A stretch of 52,258 bases of DNA from Anaerolinea sp. (GCA_013822395.1 PNKK01000015.1:1-52258); one strand, 5' to 3'; counted from the first letter of the stretch, positions 8,073 through 15,677 are shown. Program-made: numbers and translations. Notes: a model not told the origin generated them from the sequence alone.

Positions 8073-8738
8073 GTGGAGCAACAGTCGCTGGACACGGTCG
8101 TCGGATTCCGGCCCGTCGCGGTGATCTTCGACATGGACGGAGTTCTCGCCGATACGGAACCGCGCAACGAGCAGGCGCTCACGACCGTGCTCGCCCGACG
8201 CGGCGCCCGGATGACCGAGGACGAGTACCGGGGCCTCGTCGGGCAGTCGAACGAGACGAGTTGGGCCTGGATGATCCGGCGCTTCGGGCTCACCGATGCG
8301 CCCGCCGATCTGCAGGACGAGTACGTGCGCGAGGTGCTGCCGTTGCTGTCGACGGTGCCTCCGTCGCCGGGCATCGGCGCGCTCGTGGGCGAGCTGCGCG
8401 CTTCGGGCATCCGCCTAGCCGTGGCCTCGTCCTCGCCACGCCCAGCCGTCGAGACCGTCCTGGAGGCGCTGGGTCTGGCAAGCGCATTCGACGTCGTCGT
8501 CTCCGGCGAGGAAGTTGCGGCGGGCAAGCCGGCTCCGGATATCTTCCGTCTGGCGGCCAAACGGCTGGATGTGGCGCCCAGTCGGTGTCTCGTCATCGAA
8601 GACTCGCCTCACGGCCTCGAAGCTGCGCGGAGAGCGGGGATGCACACGATCGCGCTCCGAACCCGCTACACGTCCGGTCAGGCGCTTCGGGCGGACGTCG
8701 TCGTCGATTCGCTCGAGGAGCTCGGGGCACCGGAGTAG
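8073..8738 (+). CDS. HAD-superfamily sugar phosphatase / beta-phosphoglucomutase-like
   Basis: A 221-residue HAD hydrolase with the nucleophile motif FDMDGVLADTE (the second Asp being the general acid/base), a helical cap, motif II VASSS, motif III Lys in GKPAPDIF and motif IV VIEDSPHG. This is the pattern of the beta-phosphoglucomutase/2-deoxyglucose-6-phosphatase group. As last gene of the sugar operon, 9 bases after the ATPase, it probably dephosphorylates or isomerises a pathway intermediate or detoxifies an accumulated sugar phosphate. GTG start at 8073; the phosphatase versus mutase choice cannot be made by eye. Confidence 0.85.
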   Translation: MEQQSLDTVVGFRPVAVIFDMDGVLADTEPRNEQALTTVLARRGARMTEDEYRGLVGQSNETSWAWMIRRFGLTDAPADLQDEYVREVLPLLSTVPPSPGIGALVGELRASGIRLAVASSSPRPAVETVLEALGLASAFDVVVSGEEVAAGKPAPDIFRLAAKRLDVAPSRCLVIEDSPHGLEAARRAGMHTIALRTRYTSGQALRADVVVDSLEELGAPE

Positions 8739-8740
8739 CC

Positions 8741-9318
8741 GTGTGCCGAGGACTCGTCCTCGTTGCAGCGGCGATCATCCTCGTGCTGCTCGTGATCGCC
8801 CAGTCGAGTCCGGGGCGCGATGCTGGAACGGCGGGCGCATCGCTGGCGTCGGCGACAGTCTTCACTCCGTCCCCGTCACCCCGCCCGCCGACGGGTGGTC
8901 CGGCGTCGCCGGCCGGTCCGACAGCCTCCACAGCGGCTGTCACCACGCAACCGGCGTCGTCTGGGGATACGACGGCCGCCAGCCCGCTGGCCGTGCTCTT
9001 GGGAGAGCTTCGGGTTGCCGACGAGCAGCGGACCGGCCGCCCTCGGCGACCGCTCGCTGCCCGTTCGTCGGGTCCTGGATCGCCGTCAAGGTGCGCTGGG
9101 CCCTCGCGATCGACCCGCGGGAGCAAGTGGCGCTTCGGACGCTCGTCGCCGACTGCCCGGCCATGACGATGCCCGACGCTCCGGCGCCGTCGCCGGATCT
9201 CACGCCGACCGTGACGACGACCTCGACGGGGTCGACGAGGACATCGAGCTGCGACCCGGCCTATCCCACGTCTGCATTCCGTCGCCTCCGCCTCGCGAGG
9301 CGCGGCGTCATCGCCTGA
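8741..9318 (+). pseudogene. Small membrane-anchored or secreted protein, probably frameshifted
   Basis: GTG 8741, two bases after the HAD stop, opens a frame that encodes a hydrophobic segment (LVAAAIILVLLVIA) and then a Ser/Pro/Thr-rich tether, stopping at 9166. After about 9020 this frame turns into Arg/Ser-rich nonsense, while the neighbouring frame up to a stop at 9318 becomes protein-like (VGSWIAVKVRWALAID, REQVALRTLVADCP, then a Thr/Ser-rich tail). This suggests a single-base frameshift between ~9010 and 9060, real or a sequencing error. The product would be an exported protein of ~190 residues with no family I recognise. If the frame is intact the product is only 141 residues. Confidence 0.45.
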
Positions 9319-9406
9319 CGACCCGGCAGTGCCGGCCAACCTTGGGTCCGAGGTCGGTGCGTGGCTCTGGGGGTTCGAACACGGGCCGATCGGCGGCGGT
9401 ACCCGC

Positions 9407-10615
9407 TCAGTCCGGGATGCTGGTCCAGGGCTGAATGAAGGAAGGCAGCGGCAACCAGCGCTGCGCCCAGGCGAAGCGGATCGGCGCCCATCGCCGGAGG
9501 AAGCGCGGACCGAAGGCGGGGTCGAACCACAGCGCGCAGGTCCCTGCGTTGTCCTCGAGCGGGTCCGTGCTGCTCGAGATCCCGTCGGGTCGTTTCGGGC
9601 TCGACTCAGGCTGCACGACCCAGCGATCGCCCTGGCGGCGCCAGCCCGTCGCCTGGAGGTAGTCCTGACCCATCGCCGTGCGATCCCAGCCTTCAACGAG
9701 CTCCGTCCCGACCTCGTCACGAGTCACGCGATCCTGGTGGGCGTGGCAGACCTCGTGCGCGAGGACCGCCGTCTCGCGGTCCTCGACCCCGGCCACATAG
9801 ACGATCGTGCGCAGACCGGGGAAGTACATTCCATCGAACCCCCGCATGTAGGCCGGCGCCTCCGCGGCGCCTGGGTACCGGACGAGGCACAGCCCGTCGG
9901 GGGTGGTCAGCACGGCCAGGATGTCGGCGATCTCCGACGGCCAGACCGAACAGGTTGGCGGTAGGAGCGGGCCGGGATCGACGGTCGGGCTCGCGGAGGG
10001 AGGCGGGTCGGTGCTGCGCCCCGTCTGCTCCATGAGCTGGAAGCCGCCGCAGCGCGCCAGTCGGCCGGAGCCGACGGTGATCGCGATCTTGCGCGGGATC
10101 GCCCTGATCCTGGCCATCTGGCTGACAGACAGGGTGATGGACTTCGCGATCGTGCCCGCTTCGCTGGTCCGCATCGCCGGGAGGCGGACGACCGGGCTGT
10201 CGCTCAGGTTCCTGCAGGTGTCACCGCGACTCGACCAGCTCGAACCCGGCGCGATGATCGGACCCTTGAAGAGCGTCACGCTGTAGACCGTGTTGCGGAC
10301 GAGGTTCTCAAGCTCCAACGTGAGTGCGCCGCCGCCGGTCCAGAAGAGATCGATGGAGGCAAGGCCGTTCGACCCGGCGTTCTGCGTGGGCCAGCCGTTG
10401 CCAACCGGAGCCCGCCAGATGCGCCCGGTCGGCAGTGCATTCGTCCCGCGGGCGTCGACGAGCGTGCCGAGCAGCGCCACGAGGAGAGAGGCTGCAACGG
10501 CCCCGGCGATCCTGTTGATCGACTGTCCTCCGGTGGTGCCGCCGAGGGCGAGGTGGGGTGAGTCCAGGACAGGGTACCCGAGGAGGGGACCCGCCCCGTC
10601 GCGCCCACTCCTCAT
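9407..10615 (-). CDS. Exported protein with HEVCH motif (putative metallopeptidase-like)
   Basis: A 402-residue minus-strand ORF with good coding character. An internal hydrophobic helix (RIAGAVAASLLVALLGTL, ~35-55) looks like a signal anchor; the mature part has a Cys-containing beta-rich region, a Pro/Ser-rich linker (TDPPPSASPTVDPGPLLPP) and a C-terminal domain with TAVLAHEVCHAHQDRV. HEVCH fits the HExxH zinc-binding motif, and a downstream Glu-rich segment (DEVGTELVEGWDR) could supply a third ligand, so a zinc-protease-like fold is possible but unproven. It stands alone between the sugar operon and the tRNA. The start at 10615 may be too early, as residues 1-30 are not signal-like. Confidence 0.65.
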   Translation of the reverse strand: MRSGRDGAGPLLGYPVLDSPHLALGGTTGGQSINRIAGAVAASLLVALLGTLVDARGTNALPTGRIWRAPVGNGWPTQNAGSNGLASIDLFWTGGGALTLELENLVRNTVYSVTLFKGPIIAPGSSWSSRGDTCRNLSDSPVVRLPAMRTSEAGTIAKSITLSVSQMARIRAIPRKIAITVGSGRLARCGGFQLMEQTGRSTDPPPSASPTVDPGPLLPPTCSVWPSEIADILAVLTTPDGLCLVRYPGAAEAPAYMRGFDGMYFPGLRTIVYVAGVEDRETAVLAHEVCHAHQDRVTRDEVGTELVEGWDRTAMGQDYLQATGWRRQGDRWVVQPESSPKRPDGISSSTDPLEDNAGTCALWFDPAFGPRFLRRWAPIRFAWAQRWLPLPSFIQPWTSIPD

Positions 10616-10636
10616 CTCACGGGATCCCGGCTACGG

Positions 10637-10664
10637 CTGCCTCACCGAGACCCTGTGCTACATT
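10637..10664 (+). promoter_or_regulatory. Promoter of tRNA-Val
   Basis: CTGCCT (10637-10642) and TACATT (10659-10664) are separated by 16 bases and sit 10 bases before the tRNA 5' end. The -35 resembles the TTGCCT seen before infC. Confidence 0.45.
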
Positions 10665-10674
10665 TCCTGCCCGC

Positions 10675-10751
10675 GGGCGGTTAGCTCAGTTGGTTAGAGC
10701 ACATGCTTGACATGCATGAGGCCACTGGTTCGAGTCCAGTACCGCCCACCA
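10675..10751 (+). tRNA. tRNA-Val (GAC anticodon)
   Basis: A complete cloverleaf: acceptor stem GGGCGGT (10675-10681) with ACCGCCC (10741-10747), a D-arm with AGCTCAGTTGGTTAGAGC, anticodon stem CATGC/GCATG with loop TTGACAT (anticodon GAC), and a T-arm with GGTTCGAGTCC. Discriminator A at 10748 is followed by an encoded CCA (10749-10751). It decodes GUC valine codons, frequent in this GC-rich genome. Confidence 0.97.
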
Positions 10752-10769
10752 GCCCGGCCGCGCCGGATC

Positions 10770-11009
10770 ATAGCGAACGCGATGAGCGGGCCATCCCGCG
10801 CAGGCATCGATCCCCCAGAGAGCCGGGCCACGGCTGGAAGCCCGGCGATCGACCGGCGCCGGCACCACCCGCGAGTGACCGGAGAACCGGCCCGGGTCCG
10901 CCCGTTAGCGCGGCACGAGCGTGCGACTCGAGCGCCCGGCGCCGAGATCGCAAAGGCGGGTGGAACCGCGGGAGGACTTCGACCTCTCGTCCTGTCGGAC
11001 GGGAGGTCG
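10770..11009 (+). promoter_or_regulatory. T-box riboswitch leader of thrS
   Basis: The ~285-base stretch between the tRNA and thrS carries T-box hallmarks: a stem I start (GAACGCGATGAGCGGG near 10772-10787), the conserved AGAGAGCCGG bulge region (10817-10826) with GGCTGGAAGCCCGG on the other side, a possible ACC (Thr) specifier at 10864-10866, and the T-box motif GGGTGGAACCGCGG (10958-10971). The base after UGG is A, which would pair with a U discriminator, as in many tRNA-Thr. A 13-bp terminator-like stem follows (10980-10992 with 10997-11009). Uncharged tRNA-Thr should favour the antiterminator and raise thrS expression. Stem I folding was done by eye. Confidence 0.85.
10980..11009 (+). terminator. 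Terminator hairpin of the thrS T-box
   Basis: CGACCTCTCGTCC (10980-10992) pairs with GGACGGGAGGTCG (10997-11009) over 13 positions, including one G-U pair, with loop TGTC. It lies directly after the T-box motif, so its 5' arm can compete with the antiterminator. The following TTCGATTCG is only weakly U-rich, so some effect through access to the ribosome site is also possible. Confidence 0.75.
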
Positions 11010-11037
11010 TTCGATTCGCAGGGAGGCACGGCAGGCG

Positions 11038-12867
11038 ATGGCAGACCAGGCACAGCACGAGGAGGAGATCCTCGAGGCGCCCGCGCGCGGCTCGGCCGAG
11101 GAGCTCCTGGACGCCGGCGCCCACGACCCGATCGACGCGATGCGCCACTCGGCGGCCCATGTCATGGCGGAGGCCGTGCTCGACCTCTTCCCGGGTGCGA
11201 AGCTCGGCATCGGCCCGGCGATCGCCGATGGCTTCTACTACGACTTCGAGCTGCCGCGTCCGCTGACCCCCGATGACCTCGAATCGATCGAGGAGCGGAT
11301 GCGCCAGAGCGTGGCCGCCGACCACCGGTTCGTCCGGCGCGAGATCCCGCTGGACGACGCGCGGGTCGTGGCGGAGGGCCAGGCGCAGACCTACAAGGTC
11401 GAGATCCTGGCCGACCTCGCGGAGCGCGCTGCCGCTGCCGGCGAGACGCCGCCGGTCACGTCGTTCTACGAGCACGGCCCCTTCAGTGACCTGTGCAAGG
11501 GCCCCCACGTGGAGAGCACCGGGAGGATCGGCCCGTTCAAGCTCCTGTCCGTCGCCGGCGCGTACTGGCGCGGCGACGAGAAGCGGCCAATGCTCCAGCG
11601 GATCTACGGCACGGTCTGGGCCACCCGGGAGGAGCTGGACCGCTATCTCTGGCGGCGAGCCGAGGCGAAGAAACGCGACCATCGGCGCCTGGGCGTCCAG
11701 CTCGACCTGTTCAGCTTCCACGACATCAGCCCCGGCTCGGCCTTCTGGCATCCCAGGGGCCAGCGCATCTGGCGCACGCTTGAGTCCGCGATGCGTGAGC
11801 TCCAGGAACGCCGCGGGTACGAGGAGATCAGCACCCCGATCCTCGTGCACAAGAAGCTGTGGCAGCAGTCGGGCCACTGGGACCTGTACGGCGACAACAT
11901 GTTCCGGCTGGAGTCCGAGGGCCAGGAATACAGCCTGAAGCCCATGAACTGTCCGGAGAGCGCGGTCGTCTACCGGTCCCGTCTCCGGTCCTACCGGGAC
12001 CTGCCGCTTCGCTATAACGAGTACGGGCGGCTCCACCGCAACGAACGTTCGGGGACCCTGTCCGGACTCACCCGCGTTCGTCAGTTCATCCAGGACGACG
12101 CGCATCTCTTCGTTCGGCCAGACCAGCTGGCGGCGGAGATCGAGGCGCTCCTCGGCGAGGTCAGCGAGGCGTACTCCTGGTTCGGCCTTGAGCCGCGATT
12201 CGCCTTCGCCACGAAACCCGACAAGGCGCTCGGGGATCCGATGCTCTGGGAGCGGGCCGAGGGCCTCATCCGGGACGCGCTCGACCGCACCGGCGTGAAC
12301 TACGTCGTGAAGTCGAAGGACGGTACGTTCTACGCTCCCAAGATCGACATCTACATCGATGACGCTCTCGGGCGCGAGTGGCAGATGGCGACGATCCAGG
12401 TGGACCTCGTGATGCTGCCCGAGCGATTCGACCTGACTTACATCGATGAGCACGGGGCGGAGCAGCGCCCGATCGCGATCCACCGCGCGATCTACGGGTC
12501 GCTCGAGCGGTTCATCGGCATCCTCGTCGAGCACTTCGCGGGCGCCTTCCCGCTCTGGGTGGCGCCGGTCCAGGCGGTCGTGATCCCGATCGCGGACCGC
12601 CACCTCGAGGCAGCAGGAGCACTGGCCGCGGTCCTGCGCTCTCGGGGTCTCCGGGTGGAGGTCGACGACTCCGACGGGCGGATGCAGAACAAGATCCGCG
12701 TCGCCCAGGAGCAGAAGGTCCCGTACATGATCGTGCTCGGTGACCGCGAGATCGAGGCGCGGACGGCGTCGCCGAGGACCCGGGCGGGAGAGCAGCAGCC
12801 CCCGGAGGGCTGGGACGACCTGGCCGCCCGCCTCGCCGCCGAGACGAGCGCTCGCCGACCCGACTGA
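11038..12867 (+). CDS. thrS: Threonyl-tRNA synthetase, lacking the TGS domain
   Basis: Charges tRNA-Thr with threonine. The 609 residues contain the editing domain with the zinc-like HSAAH (His37/His41) and C153..H157 (DLCKGPH) sets, then the class II catalytic core: FWHPRG, MNCPES with the Zn-binding Cys, LHRNERSGTLSGLTRVRQF (motif 2 area) and IHRAIYGSLERF (motif 3), and the anticodon-binding domain at the end. The ~60-residue N-terminal TGS domain usual in bacterial ThrRS is absent: the protein begins with a short acidic, Ala-rich stretch and reaches the editing domain by residue 35. ATG 11038 is chosen because the upstream open frame runs through the T-box. Confidence 0.95.
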   Translation: MADQAQHEEEILEAPARGSAEELLDAGAHDPIDAMRHSAAHVMAEAVLDLFPGAKLGIGPAIADGFYYDFELPRPLTPDDLESIEERMRQSVAADHRFVRREIPLDDARVVAEGQAQTYKVEILADLAERAAAAGETPPVTSFYEHGPFSDLCKGPHVESTGRIGPFKLLSVAGAYWRGDEKRPMLQRIYGTVWATREELDRYLWRRAEAKKRDHRRLGVQLDLFSFHDISPGSAFWHPRGQRIWRTLESAMRELQERRGYEEISTPILVHKKLWQQSGHWDLYGDNMFRLESEGQEYSLKPMNCPESAVVYRSRLRSYRDLPLRYNEYGRLHRNERSGTLSGLTRVRQFIQDDAHLFVRPDQLAAEIEALLGEVSEAYSWFGLEPRFAFATKPDKALGDPMLWERAEGLIRDALDRTGVNYVVKSKDGTFYAPKIDIYIDDALGREWQMATIQVDLVMLPERFDLTYIDEHGAEQRPIAIHRAIYGSLERFIGILVEHFAGAFPLWVAPVQAVVIPIADRHLEAAGALAAVLRSRGLRVEVDDSDGRMQNKIRVAQEQKVPYMIVLGDREIEARTASPRTRAGEQQPPEGWDDLAARLAAETSARRPD

Positions 12868-12919
12868 GAGCGAGCGGACGCCGACCCGACCCAGGGTCCC
12901 CCGCACGGGCGCACCGTCG

Positions 12920-12949
12920 TTGCCTCCCCAGAAAGGGCCGTGGTATAGT
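12920..12949 (+). promoter_or_regulatory. Promoter of the infC-rpmI-rplT operon
   Basis: TTGCCT (12920-12925) and TATAGT (12944-12949) with an 18-base spacer. Transcription would begin near 12956, leaving a ~65-base leader before infC. Confidence 0.6.
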
Positions 12950-13020
12950 CCCGCGGCGGCCGGAGGGCTCAGCCCTGCCGTGTCCGTGAGTTCAAGGTAC
13001 CGAACGCCGGAGGATCAACC

Positions 13021-13725
13021 ATCAGCCGAGACCTGCGCGTCAACCAGATGATCCGGATCCCACAGGTTCGGGTGATCGATGAAGAGGGCAACCAGCTGGG
13101 CGTCATGCCGACGCCGAGGGCTCTCGAGATTGCGCAGGAACGGGGCCTCGACCTCGTCGAGGTCGCGCCGATGGCCTCCCCGCCGGTCACTCGCTTTCTC
13201 GACTTCGGGCAGTACAAGTACGAGCTGACCAAGCGCGAGAAGGAAGCGAAACGACGGCAGCGCTCGGTGACGTTCAAGGAGGTTCGCCTCTCGCCGAAGA
13301 TTGGAATCGGCGACTTCGAGACGAAAGTGCATCGGGCGATCGAATTTCTCGAGGAGGGCGATCGGATCAAGGTGACGGTCCGGTTCAGGGGTCGGGAGCT
13401 GACCCACCCGGAGCTGGGTCGGAACCTGCTGGCGAAGTTCACAGAGCAAGTCAAGGATCACGGCGTCGCGGAACGGACGCCTGTTCTGGAAGGCAAGTCG
13501 ATGTTCATCACAATGGCGTCGACCCACAAGCCGAAGGGACAGGACGCTCCGGCGAAGCCCGGGAGACCCGCCGACGGCGAGGCGTCCGGGCATGGGCCTT
13601 CGGAGGGCGACGCTCCGGGGATCCAGCCGCCTGCGGCAACCAGTCCGGCCCTCCAGCCGGCAGCAAGGTCGGCCTCGAAGCCGGTAGCAATCCCGGCTCC
13701 CGAGCCGGCAACCACGGGAGAGTGA
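13021..13725 (+). CDS. infC: Translation initiation factor IF-3, probable ATC start
   Basis: Controls start-codon selection on the 30S subunit. The N domain (RDLRVNQMIRIPQVRVIDEEG) and C domain (SVTFKEVRLSPKIGIGDFETK, KVTVRFRGRE) are complete. The conserved N-terminus starts before any ATG/GTG/TTG; GGAGG at 13009-13013 is 7 bases from an ATC at 13021, so ATC is the likely initiator, comparable to the AUU start by which E. coli infC limits itself. ATG 13048 would cut off conserved residues. The ~60-residue Ala/Pro-rich C-terminal tail is unusual; its end is a 24-bp tandem repeat (units begin near 13655, 13679 and 13703). Followed by rpmI after 7 bases. Confidence 0.92.
   Translation: MSRDLRVNQMIRIPQVRVIDEEGNQLGVMPTPRALEIAQERGLDLVEVAPMASPPVTRFLDFGQYKYELTKREKEAKRRQRSVTFKEVRLSPKIGIGDFETKVHRAIEFLEEGDRIKVTVRFRGRELTHPELGRNLLAKFTEQVKDHGVAERTPVLEGKSMFITMASTHKPKGQDAPAKPGRPADGEASGHGPSEGDAPGIQPPAATSPALQPAARSASKPVAIPAPEPATTGE
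13655..13725 (+). repeat. 24-bp tandem repeat in the infC tail
   Basis: AGCCGG recurs at 13655, 13679 and 13703, exactly 24 bases apart, with similar flanks. It encodes an 8-residue repeat (QPAARSAS, KPVAIPAP, EPATTGE) that forms the end of the IF-3 extension, so the tail probably grew by in-frame duplication. Confidence 0.6.
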
Positions 13726-13732
13726 CGGCACC

Positions 13733-13930
13733 GTGCCGAAGATGAAGAGTCATAAGGCCGCCCAGAAGCGCATCGGCACGACCGGCAGCGGCAAGGTCAT
13801 CCGCGTGAACGCGTGGCGGGGCCATCATCTCGAGATCAAGTCATCCCGGCGAACCCGTCGTTACGCGGGCAAGTCCGTGATGAGCGCCGAGCATGCGAAG
13901 CAGGTCAGGCGCCTGCTTCCGTACCTCTAG
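13733..13930 (+). CDS. rpmI: 50S ribosomal protein L35
   Basis: A 65-residue basic protein with the L35 pattern: MPKMKSHKAAQKR at the N-terminus, GSGKVIR, and a C-terminal SRRTRRYAGK region. It is part of the large ribosomal subunit and the usual middle gene of infC-rpmI-rplT. GTG start at 13733. Confidence 0.96.
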   Translation: MPKMKSHKAAQKRIGTTGSGKVIRVNAWRGHHLEIKSSRRTRRYAGKSVMSAEHAKQVRRLLPYL

Positions 13931-13945
13931 GAGCACCCCCACCCC

Positions 13946-14296
13946 ATGGCACGAGTCAAGCGGGGCGTCACCGCCCACAAGCGGCACAAGCGCCTCCTGG
14001 ATGCGGCCGAGGGCCGCAAGGGCACGCGCTCGCGCCTGGTCAAGCCAGCCCGCGAGGCGCTCCTCCACGCGCTCGCGTATGCGACCCGGGACCGAAAGCA
14101 GCGAAAGCGCGATTTCCGCGGGCTCTGGATCATCCGGATCAACGCCGCGGTCCGCTCCCACGGCCTCCCGTACGGGCGGTTCATCGCAGGTCTCAAGGCC
14201 GCCGACATTCACCTGGACCGCAAGGTCCTTGCGGACATCGCCGTCCGCGATTCCGCCACGTTCGGCCGCATCGTCGACGTCGCGAAGGGCGCCTGA
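13946..14296 (+). CDS. rplT: 50S ribosomal protein L20
   Basis: A 116-residue protein that binds 23S rRNA early in 50S assembly. The N-terminal [14 protein letters not shown] extension, the [18 protein letters not shown] core and the [10 protein letters not shown] segment are diagnostic. L20 commonly represses its own operon by binding the message, but I see no clear mimic of its rRNA site here. 15 bases after rpmI. Confidence 0.97.
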   Translation: MARVKRGVTAHKRHKRLLDAAEGRKGTRSRLVKPAREALLHALAYATRDRKQRKRDFRGLWIIRINAAVRSHGLPYGRFIAGLKAADIHLDRKVLADIAVRDSATFGRIVDVAKGA

Positions 14297-14435
14297 CGAC
14301 CGGCCCACCGCCGGCGCAATCTTCCGGCTCCCGGACCGCGAGGCCCTCGACGTCGACGACGATCGAGGGCTCGTGATTCCCGGGAACCCAACGCCGTACC
14401 ATCGAGCCCCACCCGAGCGAGACGGAAGGGATCCC

Positions 14436-15476
14436 ATGGACCTGGTCCAGCTGACTCGCGACCTCGAGGACCTCCGTGCCGAGGCCCTCGGTCAGGTCGC
14501 GGTCGCGCCGGACAGCGCGGCGCTCGAGGAGCTGGAGATCGAGGTCCTCGGGAAGAAGGGCCGGCTCACCGGCGTGCTGCGCGGCATCGGTGCGCTGGCG
14601 GCCGAGGACCGGCCGCGCGTCGGGGCCGTGGCAAACACGGTCCGCCAGACCATCGAGGCCGCGCTCCGAGAGCGCGGTGCCGCCCTGCGGAACAGCGAGC
14701 TCGAGGCCCGTCTCCGGCTCGAGCGCGTGGACGTCACGACGCCGGGTCGCCCGGTTCGTCGCGGCTCCCTCCATCCGAGCATCGAGGCGATGGGCGACAT
14801 CGCCCGGATCTTCGCCCAGTTCGGGTTCGTGGTCCATGAGTCGCCCGAGGTCGAGGACGACCGGACGAACTTCCAGATGCTGAACATCCCGCCCGATCAT
14901 CCGGCCCGGGACCTGTGGGACACGCTCTACGTGGACGTGCCCGGCCATCTCCTCCGGACGCATACGTCGCCGGGCCAGATCCGGGTCATGCAGGCAATGC
15001 GACCACCAATCCGGGCACTCCTGCCCGGCCGCTGTTTCCGGTATGAGGCGGTCGACGCATCCCACGGCTTCGAGTTCTTCCAGGTCGAGGGTCTGATGGT
15101 GGACGAGGGGACCACATTGGGTGACCTCAAGGGGCTCCTCGATCAGTTCGCCCATGCCATGTTCGGAGCCCGAAAGCGGACCCGCTTCCGCCCCGGCTAC
15201 TACCCGTTCACCGAGCCGTCCGTGGCCTTCGACGTCGAGTGTCTCGTCTGCGGCGGGTCGGGCTGTCCGGCCTGCGGACGGAGTGGCTGGATGACGATCC
15301 TCGGTGCCGGGATGGTTCATCCTGTCGTGCTCCAGTACGGCGGCCTCGATCCCGAGCGCTACCAGGGCTTCGCGTTCGGAATGGGCCCCGAGCGGATCTC
15401 CATGCTCAAGCACGGGATCACGGACCTGCGCCTGTTCATGGAGAACGACCTCCGGTTCCTGGAGCAGTTTCGATGA
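14436..15476 (+). CDS. pheS: Phenylalanyl-tRNA synthetase alpha subunit
   Basis: The catalytic subunit of the alpha2-beta2 PheRS, 346 residues. An N-terminal coiled-coil arm (residues 1-90) precedes the class II core: motif 1 around HPSIEAMGDIARIF, motif 2 GRCFRYEAVDASHGFEFFQ, the Cys-rich CLVCGGSGCPACGRSGW loop and motif 3 GFAFGMGPERISML. ATG 14436 follows GGAAGGG. The open frame extending upstream through rplT is a shadow. Downstream, 190 bases that include a dispersed repeat separate it from pheT. Confidence 0.96.
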   Translation: MDLVQLTRDLEDLRAEALGQVAVAPDSAALEELEIEVLGKKGRLTGVLRGIGALAAEDRPRVGAVANTVRQTIEAALRERGAALRNSELEARLRLERVDVTTPGRPVRRGSLHPSIEAMGDIARIFAQFGFVVHESPEVEDDRTNFQMLNIPPDHPARDLWDTLYVDVPGHLLRTHTSPGQIRVMQAMRPPIRALLPGRCFRYEAVDASHGFEFFQVEGLMVDEGTTLGDLKGLLDQFAHAMFGARKRTRFRPGYYPFTEPSVAFDVECLVCGGSGCPACGRSGWMTILGAGMVHPVVLQYGGLDPERYQGFAFGMGPERISMLKHGITDLRLFMENDLRFLEQFR

Positions 15477-15561
15477 GGGTGACCTCAGGGGGGGTGGCTC
15501 ACAGGGGCGTCGCCTCCGCCTTCGGTGGGCGAGCAGCGGCACGATGTTCAGGGTGCCGGCT

Positions 15562-15677
15562 CATGAGAGTGCCGACCTCGGGCCGATGGCGTCGCGGAGC
15601 TCCGCCTCGGACCTCGGTGAGCGAGCGCCGGCATCCTGCCGAGGTTGCCGACCGCCGAGCGAAGCCATGAGAGTGCC
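15562..15677 (+). repeat. 12-bp direct repeat flanking the repeat element before pheT
   Basis: CATGAGAGTGCC occurs at 15562-15573 and again at 15666-15677, where it is the pheT start. The dispersed repeat copy lies between the two, as if an element had entered with duplication of its target or copied the start region. Confidence 0.55.
15576..15634 (+). repeat. Dispersed palindromic repeat, copy A (pheS-pheT junction)
   Basis: The first 28 bases (15576-15603) are identical to 48469-48496 in miaB. They contain the perfect palindrome GCGGAGCTCCGC (15595-15606). The tail GACCTCGGTGAGCGAGCGCC matches the second miaB copy closely. A related, shorter segment is seen at 15507-15534 (CGTCGCCTCCGCCTTCGGTG and on). 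Confidence 0.75.

Noticed and set aside
10768..12906. Long minus-strand open frame opposite thrS (712 codons)
   Set aside because: It mirrors thrS codon by codon, is Arg/Asp/Val/Leu-rich with no family motif, and such antisense frames are expected in GC-rich DNA.
13048..13050. ATG 13048 as the infC start
   Set aside because: It would delete the conserved N-terminal residues and has no Shine-Dalgarno at a suitable distance, whereas GGAGG is placed for ATC 13021.
15586..15588. In-frame ATG upstream of pheT as its start
   Set aside because: It lies in the dispersed repeat, adds non-family residues, and ATG 15667 gives the standard PheT N-terminus.
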